This document shows positions 47,519-56,058 of a stretch of DNA of 64,000 nt, piece after piece. A program made the position numbers and the translations under genes. The stretch's first letter is position 1. Every line of letters begins with the position of its first letter. The DNA is from Psychroflexus salis. GTDB lineage: Bacteria; Bacteroidota; Bacteroidia; Flavobacteriales; Flavobacteriaceae. The notes below the pieces were generated by a model. The model was not told the DNA's origin, ran no database searches, and saw only the letters and a list, made by a program, of their open reading frames with translations. The stretch is from positions 124,001 to 188,000 of the forward strand of contig NZ_BMGL01000008.1 of the NCBI RefSeq assembly GCF_014640175.1, given 5' to 3'.

Positions 47519-47950
47519 TCAAATTCTTGCCAACAAACAAACCAACACAGAAACTTTACCCATACATCCCCCTTCTGCAATCAGCAGGCGTTCGTTTTTA
47601 CTACCGCCAGAAGTGGACGACCACAAGGTATCTCCATCAATGATATAGAGCCGCTTATCTTTGCTACCTCTACTGGTTGATGACCATATCGTATTACCAT
47701 CAAAAATGTAAAGCCGCTTATCTTTAGACCCGCCACTGGTAGATGACCATATGGTAGTTCCATCAATAATAAATAAGCGCTTATCCTTTGATCCACCTCT
47801 TGTGGATGACCAAATTGTTGTGCCGTCTATGATAAAAAGTCTGTCAGATTTAGACCCACCGCTTGTAGATGTCCAAAACGTATCTCCTTCCAAGATATAA
47901 AGTCGCTGGTTTTTAGAACCTCCGCTTGTTGATGACCATATTGTACACAT
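47519..47950 (-). CDS. Six-fold 21-residue repeat protein
   Basis: A 143-aa protein built of six tandem 21-residue units with the pattern TIWSSTSGGSKxxRLyIiDG, then a short hydrophobic tail (MGKVSVLVCLLARI). Trp, the SSTSGGSK turn and the RL.I.DG strand are kept in each unit, which predicts a repeated beta-hairpin or small propeller/solenoid. I do not know a family. It lies between the two vWA genes, 10 nt before the second, on the same transcript. Confidence 0.7.
   Translation of the reverse strand: MCTIWSSTSGGSKNQRLYILEGDTFWTSTSGGSKSDRLFIIDGTTIWSSTRGGSKDKRLFIIDGTTIWSSTSGGSKDKRLYIFDGNTIWSSTSRGSKDKRLYIIDGDTLWSSTSGGSKNERLLIAEGGCMGKVSVLVCLLARI
47560..47944 (-). repeat. Tandem 63-bp coding repeats (six copies)
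   Basis: Six 63-bp units encode the 21-aa repeats. Units differ at many third positions (for example three different codons for the conserved Arg) while the protein is conserved, so the array is old and under protein-level selection rather than a recent expansion. Confidence 0.75.
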
Positions 47951-48116
47951 AAGCTTTTTCTTTAGTTATTCTTTTCTGTTTCTACTAAAAAGTATTCTCT
48001 ATTCTTTGACTGATATATGCAATAAAATTCCACTAAAAAGTAAAACTACTTTATAACCAAATATTTTTGAAGCAAAATATGCCATAAAAGTTTTACGCTT
48101 TTATGGTTCAAATCAA

Positions 48117-48908
48117 TTATGTAAATGCGCTAAAATCTAAATCTCCAAAGCTATCATTACTTGCGGTAACTGCTCCATCTACATTTGCGTCAACAGCACT
48201 ATTTACAGCCTTATATGTATCCTTCATGCCCTGCTCATCAATTTGAGCATCGGTCATACTTGCAGAAGAAGTTGGAGCTTGACTATTACTTGTAATTTGA
48301 GAAGCTGTTACAGAAACTACTTCAATCATTTTACTTAATGTCGCCACATCTTTAGCTAGCATAATTCCTTCTACATGCCCTAAGAAACTATATAAAGCCT
48401 CAAGATTTTCTTTACTAACAGCATCATGACCAATGGCAATAGCAAATTTCTGAGATAATTTAAACCATTGATTTTGCTTTAATTTATCCACATGATGACT
48501 CCACTCATCTGTTGGCTCTCCATCTGAAAGCAAAATAATAACAGGTTGATTATAGCCTTCAGGATCACTTAATAAAGCGTTTCTGGATAATTGTTCGTTC
48601 AAAGATTTACAAGCAGCACCAAATGCGGTCAATCCTCTATCCGTAACTATATCCACCCAATTAAACAAATGTGGCTCAACTAATGCAGGTGTAATCCAAT
48701 TCGGAGTATGGTCAAATTCCATTACACCAATTTTAATTATAGCTCCATCGTTTTCATTAGTAATCTTTTTTAACTCTGGCAAAATATCAGCCATACTTTT
48801 GTTTACAGAGGCAATTTTTGCTCCAGACATACTGCCTGATTTATCAATAATAAAAATCAGGGGCATTACCTTGTTTGCAGATTCAGCTCTTTCTAATAAC
48901 TCATTCAT
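48117..48908 (-). CDS. TerY-like von Willebrand factor A domain protein (TerY-P triad)
   Basis: A 263-aa vWA protein with an intact MIDAS: FIIDKSGSMSG (Asp22, Ser24, Ser26), GLTAFGAAC (Thr) and LLSDGEPTDEW (Asp). Residues ~60-200 match the TerY pattern (VIILLSDGEPTD, KFAIAIGHDA). A Ser/Thr/Ala-rich C-terminal tail ends LDFSAFT. TerY proteins associate with PP2C and kinase partners in tellurite/stress-type systems (family knowledge). It starts 21 nt after the kinase. Confidence 0.85.
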   Translation of the reverse strand: MNELLERAESANKVMPLIFIIDKSGSMSGAKIASVNKSMADILPELKKITNENDGAIIKIGVMEFDHTPNWITPALVEPHLFNWVDIVTDRGLTAFGAACKSLNEQLSRNALLSDPEGYNQPVIILLSDGEPTDEWSHHVDKLKQNQWFKLSQKFAIAIGHDAVSKENLEALYSFLGHVEGIMLAKDVATLSKMIEVVSVTASQITSNSQAPTSSASMTDAQIDEQGMKDTYKAVNSAVDANVDGAVTASNDSFGDLDFSAFT

Positions 48909-48929
48909 CGTTTTTGTTTTTATTTGTTA

Positions 48930-50174
48930 TTAAATTATTTCGGTTTGCTCATTATTCGGCAAGTTTATTTTCAATCCTTTATTCACTGGCATCATACCAT
49001 TTGGCTCTACAGAAACTTGATTACCTGTTGGAGTAATAACCCGCCAAGGTACGGATGAAAGATTCTTAATTATCCAAACATTTGGTTCATCCGATTTAAA
49101 CATTACTTGTCCTACAGGTTGGTTATTCGTTCCTAAATAAATTGTCTTTTTCGGGCTTAAAAAAATCATTCCTTCGGATGTTTTTAAAGCGACCTTAGGA
49201 AACTCTCCATCCTTTAACCAACTTTCTTTTCCTTTTTCATCCATTATTAAACTGTTTCTCAAAGCAACAACCGTTTTCTGCCATTCTCTGAGATTAGGGC
49301 GTTTATTAAAATCAGAAGGGTTTTTAATACTATCCTGACTAAACGCCTTTACAAAAGCATTTTTTAATAATGATGGATACAAGGGCCACAGCTTAATAGA
49401 GTTTTTATGGACATTTGGCACTGGTCTATTTAAATCTATGTTGGGATCGAATATAAAAATTGGTTCTTTACCATAAATTTTTCTTGCAAAAGACGGTGAC
49501 ATTAATGGCACAGATAAATGTCTCTTACCTTCGAGTGGATGATCTGTAAAGAATAATCTAAATAAAATAATAGCGAGAGAAAAACAATCGCTATAAACAT
49601 CTGGTTTCCTTGCATCAATAACAACTTCAGGTGCCATATATCTCGGCTTTCCTTTAATTCCAAGATTGTAACCTGGAGGTGTTACGTTATCGTTATCACA
49701 AATAAGCACATGACCGTTTTCTGGATTAACAAAAAAGTTGCCTTCATTCAAATCTTGATAACTCAATCCTGCTTGATGAAGAGCTTGGAAACCGGCACAA
49801 ATATCTACAGCACAATTTAACATAGCAGAGATTGTCTTAAACTTAACTTTATTTTTTAAAAATGCCCCAAATTCATAATATCCATCTGGTCTTAAATCCA
49901 TTACATAGCCGAAACTGTCGTGCTGTTTTTCTGTGATCATCAGTGGCCATAAAAAAGCTTTTGATCCATTTGGCGCTTGATTCTGTACATTTGTTTTGAG
50001 ATTATTATAAAAGGTATCTGGATAGTGTTGAATATACCATTTAAGCGCATACTGCTGACCGTTAAATTCGCAGAGATATACGATACCCTGTCCTCCGCGT
50101 CCGAGTTCTTTTTGAACCTTTACTTGCCCGCCATTGGTGAGCTTAATCATTGTTCCTTGTTTTAGTTCTGACAT
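48930..50174 (-). CDS. Serine/threonine protein kinase (TerY-P triad)
   Basis: A 414-aa kinase. N-lobe: LGRGGQGIVYL (24-34), ALKW with Lys45. C-lobe: catalytic loop YQDLNEGNF (Asp141, Asn146) in place of HRD, metal-binding CDNDN (Asp160) in place of DFG, and YMAPEVV (180-186). The C-terminal ~100 residues are beta-rich and unknown (EGMIFLSPKKTIYLG...). The HRD and DFG changes are typical of kinases in this phosphorylation module as I remember them; catalysis is likely retained as Lys, Asp and Asn are present. Confidence 0.85.
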   Translation of the reverse strand: MSELKQGTMIKLTNGGQVKVQKELGRGGQGIVYLCEFNGQQYALKWYIQHYPDTFYNNLKTNVQNQAPNGSKAFLWPLMITEKQHDSFGYVMDLRPDGYYEFGAFLKNKVKFKTISAMLNCAVDICAGFQALHQAGLSYQDLNEGNFFVNPENGHVLICDNDNVTPPGYNLGIKGKPRYMAPEVVIDARKPDVYSDCFSLAIILFRLFFTDHPLEGKRHLSVPLMSPSFARKIYGKEPIFIFDPNIDLNRPVPNVHKNSIKLWPLYPSLLKNAFVKAFSQDSIKNPSDFNKRPNLREWQKTVVALRNSLIMDEKGKESWLKDGEFPKVALKTSEGMIFLSPKKTIYLGTNNQPVGQVMFKSDEPNVWIIKNLSSVPWRVITPTGNQVSVEPNGMMPVNKGLKINLPNNEQTEII

Positions 50175-50191
50175 AATTATTGTTTTAATTT

Positions 50192-50437
50192 TTATTCTAT
50201 AATCCAGCTACCACCATTTAATTTCTTTTGCTGTTTTTTAATCAACAAAAACGTTTCTGCGTCCTCCTCTCGAACAGAAATTACTCCCTTAGACAACTCT
50301 GGATAACGAAGATTTTTATCTGTAATTTTAAATTCAGCTTCCGGAAAATCATTTAGAAATCCCCCTTCACTAATCTGCTTCCAAATACCTGGTGTTGTAA
50401 CACCTGCTTCAACTAGTTTTTTCATTGAATCATTCAT
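50192..50437 (-). CDS. Small hypothetical protein
   Basis: 81 aa, soluble, with no known motif (MNDSMKKLVEAGVTTPGIWKQI...). Starts inside the end of the preceding TM gene (8-nt overlap) and ends 17 nt before the kinase, so it belongs to the same transcript. Start could be M1 or M4. Confidence 0.55.
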   Translation of the reverse strand: MNDSMKKLVEAGVTTPGIWKQISEGGFLNDFPEAEFKITDKNLRYPELSKGVISVREEDAETFLLIKKQQKKLNGGSWIIE

Positions 50438-50723
50438 TTAATTTAAAAATTAGGGTGAAAATCATTATACCACCCCATACAATTCCAGATGCAACTCCGT
50501 TACTCCATAAGAGTTTTCTTTTCCATATAGTAAATGGTGGATATTTGAATTTATCAAGATAAGATACCGCATAATTATCGCTATATTTTAAAAGAATTAA
50601 ACTCAATGGATACCCCACTCCAAAATAAATGATGCCAAATAAAACGGACTCTATGCCTATAGCAAGGATAACACCTGCTATTCCCCAAAGAAAAATATTG
50701 ATAACATAAATCAGCCAAATCAT
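50430..50723 (-). CDS. Small membrane protein with about three TM segments
   Basis: 97 aa; hydrophobic stretches at residues ~2-22, 25-45 and 72-92 (IWLIYVINIFLWGIAGVILA, GIIYFGVGYPLSLILL, NGVASGIVWGGIMIFTLIF). Not recognised. ATGA overlap with the upstream lipoprotein gene shows tight coupling. Confidence 0.6.
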   Translation of the reverse strand: MIWLIYVINIFLWGIAGVILAIGIESVLFGIIYFGVGYPLSLILLKYSDNYAVSYLDKFKYPPFTIWKRKLLWSNGVASGIVWGGIMIFTLIFKLNE

Positions 50724-50977
50724 TTAGATTCTATTTTTAGTGTATCATTTTTAGTAGCATTGGTATTTCCTCCTAATTTATCTCCCACAGAATATTTATT
50801 GCATTTATCCTCAAAGGTTTCTTTTCTGCCATATCCTTCATAAGTGTACATGCAGATAGTTGGAATTAAGGAATATTCTTTTTTGAGTATGACTGGTTCT
50901 CCTTGGTGATAATTAGCATTATTTTCTTTATTTGATTGGCAGCTAATTAAAATTAAAACATAAAACAATCCACCCAT
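50720..50977 (-). CDS. Small lipoprotein
   Basis: 85 aa from the ATG at 50977: MGGLFYVLILISCQSNKEN has a signal peptide with lipobox LISC, so the mature N-terminus would be Cys13. An earlier in-frame start would overlap the zinc-ribbon gene and bury the lipobox. The mature part contains CMYTYEGYGRKETFEDKC; function unknown. ATGA overlap with the next gene. Confidence 0.65.
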   Translation of the reverse strand: MGGLFYVLILISCQSNKENNANYHQGEPVILKKEYSLIPTICMYTYEGYGRKETFEDKCNKYSVGDKLGGNTNATKNDTLKIESK

Positions 50978-51020
50978 AATATATATAATGAATTTAAAAA
51001 CTATATATAAAAGGAATTTA

Positions 51021-51260
51021 TTAGTCAAATCCACCATCAGTCCAATTTTTTGAACAGTCATTACAATAGTATTTAATATTTATCCATTTCTTGTAAAAAA
51101 ACACAATTGCTGCTCCTATTCCTATAGTTATCAAAATGCTGGAGATCTCTCCCGATTGAAAACCATAGTATATAACAGCTAGAGCTATTAAATAACCTAT
51201 CCAAACGCTTTGGCTGGTTTTTGAACTTACATTTTCGGAGTTACAACGGATACATCTCAT
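51021..51260 (-). CDS. Zinc-ribbon protein with two TM segments
   Basis: 79 aa: CIRCNSE at the N-terminus and CNDCSKNW at the C-terminus bracket two TM helices (VWIGYLIALAVIYYG and ISSILITIGIGAAIVFF). The two Cys pairs probably meet to form one zinc ribbon on the cytoplasmic face. Start overlaps the previous gene's stop by 4 nt (ATGA). Confidence 0.65.
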   Translation of the reverse strand: MRCIRCNSENVSSKTSQSVWIGYLIALAVIYYGFQSGEISSILITIGIGAAIVFFYKKWINIKYYCNDCSKNWTDGGFD

Positions 51261-52360
51261 GATTTAGTTCTCTCTTCTTTTTTAAACAATGCCCTCGGGT
51301 TTCTATTTTGCGGTAAAGACTCATATGCTTTGGGCAAATAAACTTGGGTGACTTGCTCATATTCGGGCCATATTTTGGTGTTTTCTGCTTCTGTCGGATC
51401 CATTAGAATGTATTTAGGTAAACAATTTTGCATGGCTTGGTGTAAAAAAGAATTTTCATCACTAAACAAAGCATAATTGGTACTACCTCCATGATCTTGC
51501 AATACCAACACATCAGGGGCTAATTCGTTTTCGCACAAAATTTTTGCAGTTTGAACGCCTTCTGTACCCAGATACGTTAGGGTGCAATCCAAATTTTTTG
51601 ATTGGAATTCAAATTTTTTACCCCAAGCCTCTGCGGGTTCATGCCCCATCATTTCATCTCTATTTACATTAGTAGGCCAAAAGTCTTCCCAACAATCTTG
51701 ATTAAAATCTTGTGGTGCAAGAACACTTGTGTTGATGTTGTTTTCAAGTCTATCAATAACTTCGCTCAATTCTTCAATAGACATATAATCAGTGAAAAAT
51801 AATTCAACACCTTTAATGTGTCTCCCAAACAATTGAAGCGGACTAAAATCCATGCCTGCGCCAGGGTAATACACCCGTTTTATTTCTGAGTTGTATTTTT
51901 GAAGGTAATACTCTAGTGTCGGTAAATCATTGTCTGCAGTTATTTGATCCAAGACTGGCTTAGTATTCAAAGGTAAAAGCTTTTTTTCGAGGTAACTAAA
52001 ATCATTATCTTCAGCAATATATTGTAAAGCCGTTGCTAATTCGTCTGAATCTATTTTAGATTGAAGCCGAAGTGAATCGTGAAAATTTTGTATTAGAACA
52101 ATACCTTTATCGTTGTACTCCAATGCATAAAAAACTTTGCTCTTTGACTCAACTTCTAGTTCCAATAACAAATCAAAAAATATATTGAAATCAGCAGGAT
52201 TAAAATCAGCAAACTTATCAAAATCAACAGTATTGAAAACGAAATCACTTTGATTAGAAGTAGTTTTAAATTGAACAGCTATAATAGACAAATCATTAAT
52301 AAAACTGTTGTCAGTTAATCTAAGATGCACATATGATTTGGTTGCTATTTTCATGTTCAT
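51257..52360 (-). CDS. Protein with C-terminal Rossmann-like domain (paralogous to the 59-63 kb genes)
   Basis: A 367-aa protein. The N-terminal ~155 residues are unknown. The rest begins VYYPGAGMDFSPLQLF, then VELFFTDYMS, and DVLVLQDHGGSTNYALFSDENS. The order (beta strand-Gly loop, acidic second strand, GG..YALFSD) mirrors the 59376 and 60323 genes and a SAM-methyltransferase-like fold. No catalytic motif is evident. First gene of the operon that runs to the TerY-P triad. Start may be M1 or M3. Confidence 0.65.
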   Translation of the reverse strand: MNMKIATKSYVHLRLTDNSFINDLSIIAVQFKTTSNQSDFVFNTVDFDKFADFNPADFNIFFDLLLELEVESKSKVFYALEYNDKGIVLIQNFHDSLRLQSKIDSDELATALQYIAEDNDFSYLEKKLLPLNTKPVLDQITADNDLPTLEYYLQKYNSEIKRVYYPGAGMDFSPLQLFGRHIKGVELFFTDYMSIEELSEVIDRLENNINTSVLAPQDFNQDCWEDFWPTNVNRDEMMGHEPAEAWGKKFEFQSKNLDCTLTYLGTEGVQTAKILCENELAPDVLVLQDHGGSTNYALFSDENSFLHQAMQNCLPKYILMDPTEAENTKIWPEYEQVTQVYLPKAYESLPQNRNPRALFKKEERTKS

Positions 52361-52727
52361 ACAAGAGCTTTAAGTCTACTTTACAATTGTATAACGACTA
52401 GCTCCAATCGACTTCCCTGAAAAATTTAATTAATTTTATTTATTGTAGTATTGAATACAAGTAAATTATCTAATAAGTCTGAATCAATACAGCAATAATC
52501 GCCTTATTAAATTCTCCTTGTATGCTTATCATACAATTGGAATAGCCGGTGGAATTTCTTTAACAAAAAGGTAAAAGAATTAAAATAGCATTTCATTTTT
52601 GGGCTACAAAATTAAGTCGTGAACACTAGTAATATTAATATTTCTTCACTTAAAATATTAATGTTAAGGCTTTATGATTAAGCTTTTTATAAGTTTAACG
52701 TCCAAGACCTTCTTTCTTCCCGAAAAG

Positions 52728-53294
52728 TCATAATTCCGACTGCAATACAGTCCAGTCTAAAATGAAATCCATCTGCTCATCAGTTTCAGGTTAGCGTCTA
52801 TGGGCAATTGAAGTAGAGCGTTTTAGGTATTCTATGGTTTGAATTATATTTTCTGTAGTTGCCATTTGTTGTTCAAGCAAAAAACATCCAATTACAGTAC
52901 CTGTCTTTCCAACTCCTCCCCAACAGTGAACATATACTTTTTTACCCACCACTTAAATATCGTTGAAAATCTGTGCAATGATTTCTTTCATTCTTTCCTT
53001 CGTTGTTTCAGATAAATCTTTGATAGGAAAATAATATACAGTTACTTTTCGCTCCATGCTTTTCGCATAATCCCTTAGATCAGAAGTATAGTCCACTAAA
53101 AGTTTCCCTGAAAATGTCTTTTCATTAGGCTCCATTAAATTAATAATAGTATCAAAACCCATATTTATTAGATTTTGAACTTTTTGTTTTCTAACCGACC
53201 TTTTAGAAGAGGAAGGAATTTCTCCAGCCAATAATTTCCCCGGAATCACCCAGTGAGTTCTTTCAAAAGGTAAAATTATCTTTTCTTTATTCAT
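52728..53294 (-). pseudogene. Dual-specificity phosphatase family protein, inactivated
   Basis: One reading frame with two internal stops (TAA at 52953-52955 and 52791-52793) from MNKEKI (53294) to TGA (52728-52730). Intact parts: THWVIPGKLLAGEIP, FDTIINLMEP, YFPIKDLSE; after the first stop KKVYVHCWGGVGKTGTVIG, the phosphatase P-loop with the catalytic Arg changed to Lys; and PETDEQMDFILDW after the second stop. Catalytic loss is therefore threefold. Clearly a decayed gene. Confidence 0.8.
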
Positions 53295-53412
53295 TGATTT
53301 GTTTTCTAATTTCTGATATTGCTTTTAACCTCAGCTCAATATTTTTCTTTTCCATAGGGTAAATAGATGTTCTCAGCTTGTTAGGTAAACTTTTATATTA
53401 CTCCAACCTGTG

Positions 53413-53784
53413 TCAATTTTTAACTTCAATCAAGGTCTCTAAATCTACTTCGGGCAAAGTGTTTTCAGAAAGCCAATCAAATATGCCAACAGACAATTCC
53501 AAACAAACAACTTTTGAGATAGGAATAGGTTTGAACCAGCGATTAAACTCTTGAAAAACCAAATCGTATATATCTTCTTTTGTCATCTTTTGATGAAGTT
53601 GAATGATAATGGTAGCCACCTCAGGATCGTATTCATCCGGCTGGGCTTCAAGATGATAAAAATCCATTGGATTTCGATTATTTATAAAAGCACGCAAGGC
53701 ATAAAATAATTCTCCATATACTTTTCTTACCTTGTAAATGTCGATTGTTTTTGACAAACATTTTCCTTTTTCTGTTGGTGCCAT
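53413..53784 (-). CDS. Hypothetical protein
   Basis: A 123-aa helical acidic protein. Resembles Bacteroidota hypothetical proteins with FYHLEAQPDEYDPEVATIIIQL and MTKEDIYDLVFQEFNRWF, but I know no function. It follows the DnaB-like gene by 12 nt on the same strand, within a region of decaying genes, so it may itself be a remnant. Confidence 0.5.
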   Translation of the reverse strand: MAPTEKGKCLSKTIDIYKVRKVYGELFYALRAFINNRNPMDFYHLEAQPDEYDPEVATIIIQLHQKMTKEDIYDLVFQEFNRWFKPIPISKVVCLELSVGIFDWLSENTLPEVDLETLIEVKN

Positions 53785-53796
53785 AAAGGTTTAAAA

Positions 53797-54384
53797 TTAT
53801 GACAATTTAATCAATTCAATGGTTTTTAGTTGTTCAGCGTTGTATTTGATTTTTCTGTTTATGTTAAACACGCCAATAATGCCATCCGTGTATTTCAATA
53901 ACTGCATATTGTCTTGAAACATATAATTTACATCAGCTAAGTTTGGTTTACTATCTTGTCTGGTTTCACTGGTTCTATCCAATTGTAAAATCAACACAAT
54001 ACAGGTGTTGTTTTTTTGCGCCATTTTTTTAAAATAATCCAAATCAAACTTATTCTCTGACGGCAATAACTGTAAATAATTAACAACCACTAAGGCATAG
54101 TCTTTTTGAGATAACAATTTACTGAATTCGGTGTCTACCAAATAACTCGAATCATCAAACACATCTATAAAACCAAGGTCATACTGCTTATTCAAGCTGT
54201 CTTTAGATAAATCTAAATTAAAAAACAAGGTGGGTATATCAGCGGAACAAGCGGAGGCAATGCTTAGCATCAAAGGCATTTTACCCATCCTAGGTCTACC
54301 GGCAAGAACATAAAGTTGTCCCGGTGCAAAATGGCCAAATTTCTCATCCATTTCTGAATTACCGGATGTTATTTGTGTCTTCAT
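53797..54384 (-). CDS. DnaB-helicase C-domain-like protein with degraded Walker motifs
   Basis: A 195-aa protein aligning in outline to the RecA core of DnaB: GQLYVLAGRPRMGKMP (Walker A, where the final Thr/Ser of GKT is Met) and ALVVVNYLQLLPSE (Walker B, Asp replaced by Asn). It lacks the DnaB N-terminal domain. Nucleotide hydrolysis is unlikely, so this is either a structural derivative or a gene on the way to decay. Confidence 0.6.
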   Translation of the reverse strand: MKTQITSGNSEMDEKFGHFAPGQLYVLAGRPRMGKMPLMLSIASACSADIPTLFFNLDLSKDSLNKQYDLGFIDVFDDSSYLVDTEFSKLLSQKDYALVVVNYLQLLPSENKFDLDYFKKMAQKNNTCIVLILQLDRTSETRQDSKPNLADVNYMFQDNMQLLKYTDGIIGVFNINRKIKYNAEQLKTIELIKLS

Positions 54385-54431
54385 TTTTATTTAAATTATA
54401 TAGTTAATGAAGTATAGGTTTTATTTTTTCA

Positions 54432-54915
54432 TCATTTTTCCTTTTCCCGAACACAGCGAACAAACAACCCCACTCCTTTATCCTAATACATTTTTACTGC
54501 TTCATTACAAGATGCGTCTATCCATCCTAGTATGGCCTTATTAGAATCAAAATGGGTGCTGCTCCACCACAAGTTGTAAAGAGTTGCTTTCTTCTTGAAA
54601 AAATTTATCTTCAAAACTTATGCCGATGGACTGCTGAGAAAACAGAAAACGCGTTAAATCTTTATGACTGGGTATGGGCCAACCTTTTGGTGCTAAACCA
54701 CGAAGGTCATTGAACACATACTAATTGTATCACTTTCCTAATTGAGCATTGGACATATCATTGTTGAAATAAAACAAAGCAGGCATATCATATTCAGCAG
54801 CTATTTGATTCGCTCCGAGTGATTGAGCATCAAGAACAACATCACCATTGTGGAAATTTTCTATATTGCGGTTGCTTTTTTTCCATTCATGGTTAAATAC
54901 TTTTAAAGACTACAT
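54432..54915 (-). pseudogene. FISUMP-domain protein, multiply disrupted
   Basis: Starting at ATG-TAG (54915), one frame reads NRNIENFHNGDVVLDAQSLG, PALFYFNNDMSNAQLGK, stop, YN, stop, YVFNDLRGLAPKGWPIPSH. A frame change follows, then LWWSSTHFDSNKAILGWIDA, a stop and GVGLFVRCVREKEK to TGA (54432-54434). These are the hallmarks of the Fibrobacter succinogenes major paralogous domain (GKxYNWYAVND..GLAPEGWHIPTD...WWSST...FxVRCV). Four nonsense codons and at least one frameshift. Confidence 0.75.
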
Positions 54916-55013
54916 TTTAAAAATTTAATTTTACTTAGTATTCAAATAAGAAACAATTATTAATTTTTATAAAATAATTATATAAAGTATAAATTTCCAA
55001 AAATCCGAAAATA

Positions 55014-55047
55014 TAAAAAAAGACCAGTTCCATGAAACTGGTCTTTT
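55014..55047 (-). terminator. Rho-independent terminator of the 49-aa gene
   Basis: AAGACCAGTT / AACTGGTCTT stem (10 bp, 5-6 nt loop) with a U-run on the minus strand, starting 4 nt after the stop of the small zinc protein gene. Confidence 0.85.
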
Positions 55048-55050
55048 AAA

Positions 55051-55200
55051 TCATTCACCGGCATCATCTTTACATTTTCTTGAGCAAAACTCCAAGGAGT
55101 TATAAAGTCCTTTACGTACCTGCACCCAACCGTGAGGAATGTCTCCTCTGTTATGTATTTTTTCGTAAGTACCACAATAGTCACATATTATTTTTCCCAT
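55051..55200 (-). CDS. Small zinc-finger protein (49 aa)
   Basis: MGKIICDYCGTYEKIHNRG at the N-terminus and LEFCSRKCKDD near the end give two CxxC/CSxxC pairs around a GDIPHGWVQV core, a treble-clef/zinc-beta-ribbon pattern. The minus-strand frame ends at TGA and is followed at once by a strong terminator, which supports it as a real gene. A longer open frame in another phase over the same bases is not supported. Confidence 0.65.
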   Translation of the reverse strand: MGKIICDYCGTYEKIHNRGDIPHGWVQVRKGLYNSLEFCSRKCKDDAGE

Positions 55201-55298
55201 TTTAAAAATTTTAATTAATACCTACTCTTTAAGCTTTTCGGCTTCCGCTTTATATCATTATGACGACTAACTTTTCTTATCTTCCCAAAAAAAAACAC

Positions 55299-55768
55299 TT
55301 AACTATTGATTTTAAGTGTTTTATATTTATTTTTTTTCAATTCCAAAACATCAAACCCATCACCAACTATCTTAACTACATAAAGCTCATCAAAACCTTC
55401 GCTAAATATAGGTGGCTCAAGTTTATTGTATGTCGCTTTGATACCTACCTCCCGAATATTTTCCTTGCCTATTCGCTTACTATTTCGATGGATCGCATCA
55501 TTAATATTGGTCTTGAAATAATACCCAATAACTTTGTACTTATGCGCTTTAGCGGTTGTAATGTATTTGACCTTTCTTCTTTTGTTGGGTTTGTATTATC
55601 TACAACAAATCGCTGCTGTACGGAAAAACATGCATTTATAAACACCTGCTCCTTGTTTCTTGTATTAAGCTGATCTAGCGATATGCGCATGTGCGTCTTT
55701 AAGAAATGCTCTTTGTAAAAAGTTGTTTTGCCTGAAGCTTGTATGCCACAAAAAATAATAATATCCAT
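55299..55768 (-). pseudogene. P-loop (polynucleotide kinase-like) protein with frameshift
   Basis: The first ~65 residues are intact: MDIIIFCGIQASGKTTFY with Walker A GIQASGKT, and RFVVDNTNPTKEER, typical of the AAA_33/PNK-like kinases. A shift of frame near 55575 gives the expected continuation KVKYITTAKAHKYKVIGYYF, RIGKENIREVGIKATYNKLE, FDELYVVK, to TAA at 55299. A single-nucleotide indel explains it, so loss may be recent. Confidence 0.7.
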
Positions 55769-56058
55769 TTGTTATTCAACTTAATTAAATGTCTTTTTTA
55801 CGACCTTATCTATAATCATAACGAATAAGACCTTCTATCTTCCTGAAAAACTCCATCGTTTTCACTCCAACACAGTAAAAAGATGTGTTTCATGCCAACC
55901 ACTACGAATAGAAGTAATCGTTGACAAATTATCATTAAATCTTTGTGTAATATTAGTTTAAAGTCGTCAACAAGATGCTACAAAATATTCGGCTGCGAGT
56001 ATTTAGGTTTTCATCACATCCAATTAGGTATATAATGCGTAATTTTGTATTTTACATT

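Noticed and set aside
47560-47944. Regular 63-bp repeats as a CRISPR array
   Set aside because: Units are contiguous without spacers, the frame stays open through all six, and changes are mostly synonymous, so it is a coding repeat.
54978-55184. 68-codon minus-strand frame
   Set aside because: It covers the terminator hairpin and lies in another phase over the clear CxxC-containing 49-aa gene at 55051-55200.
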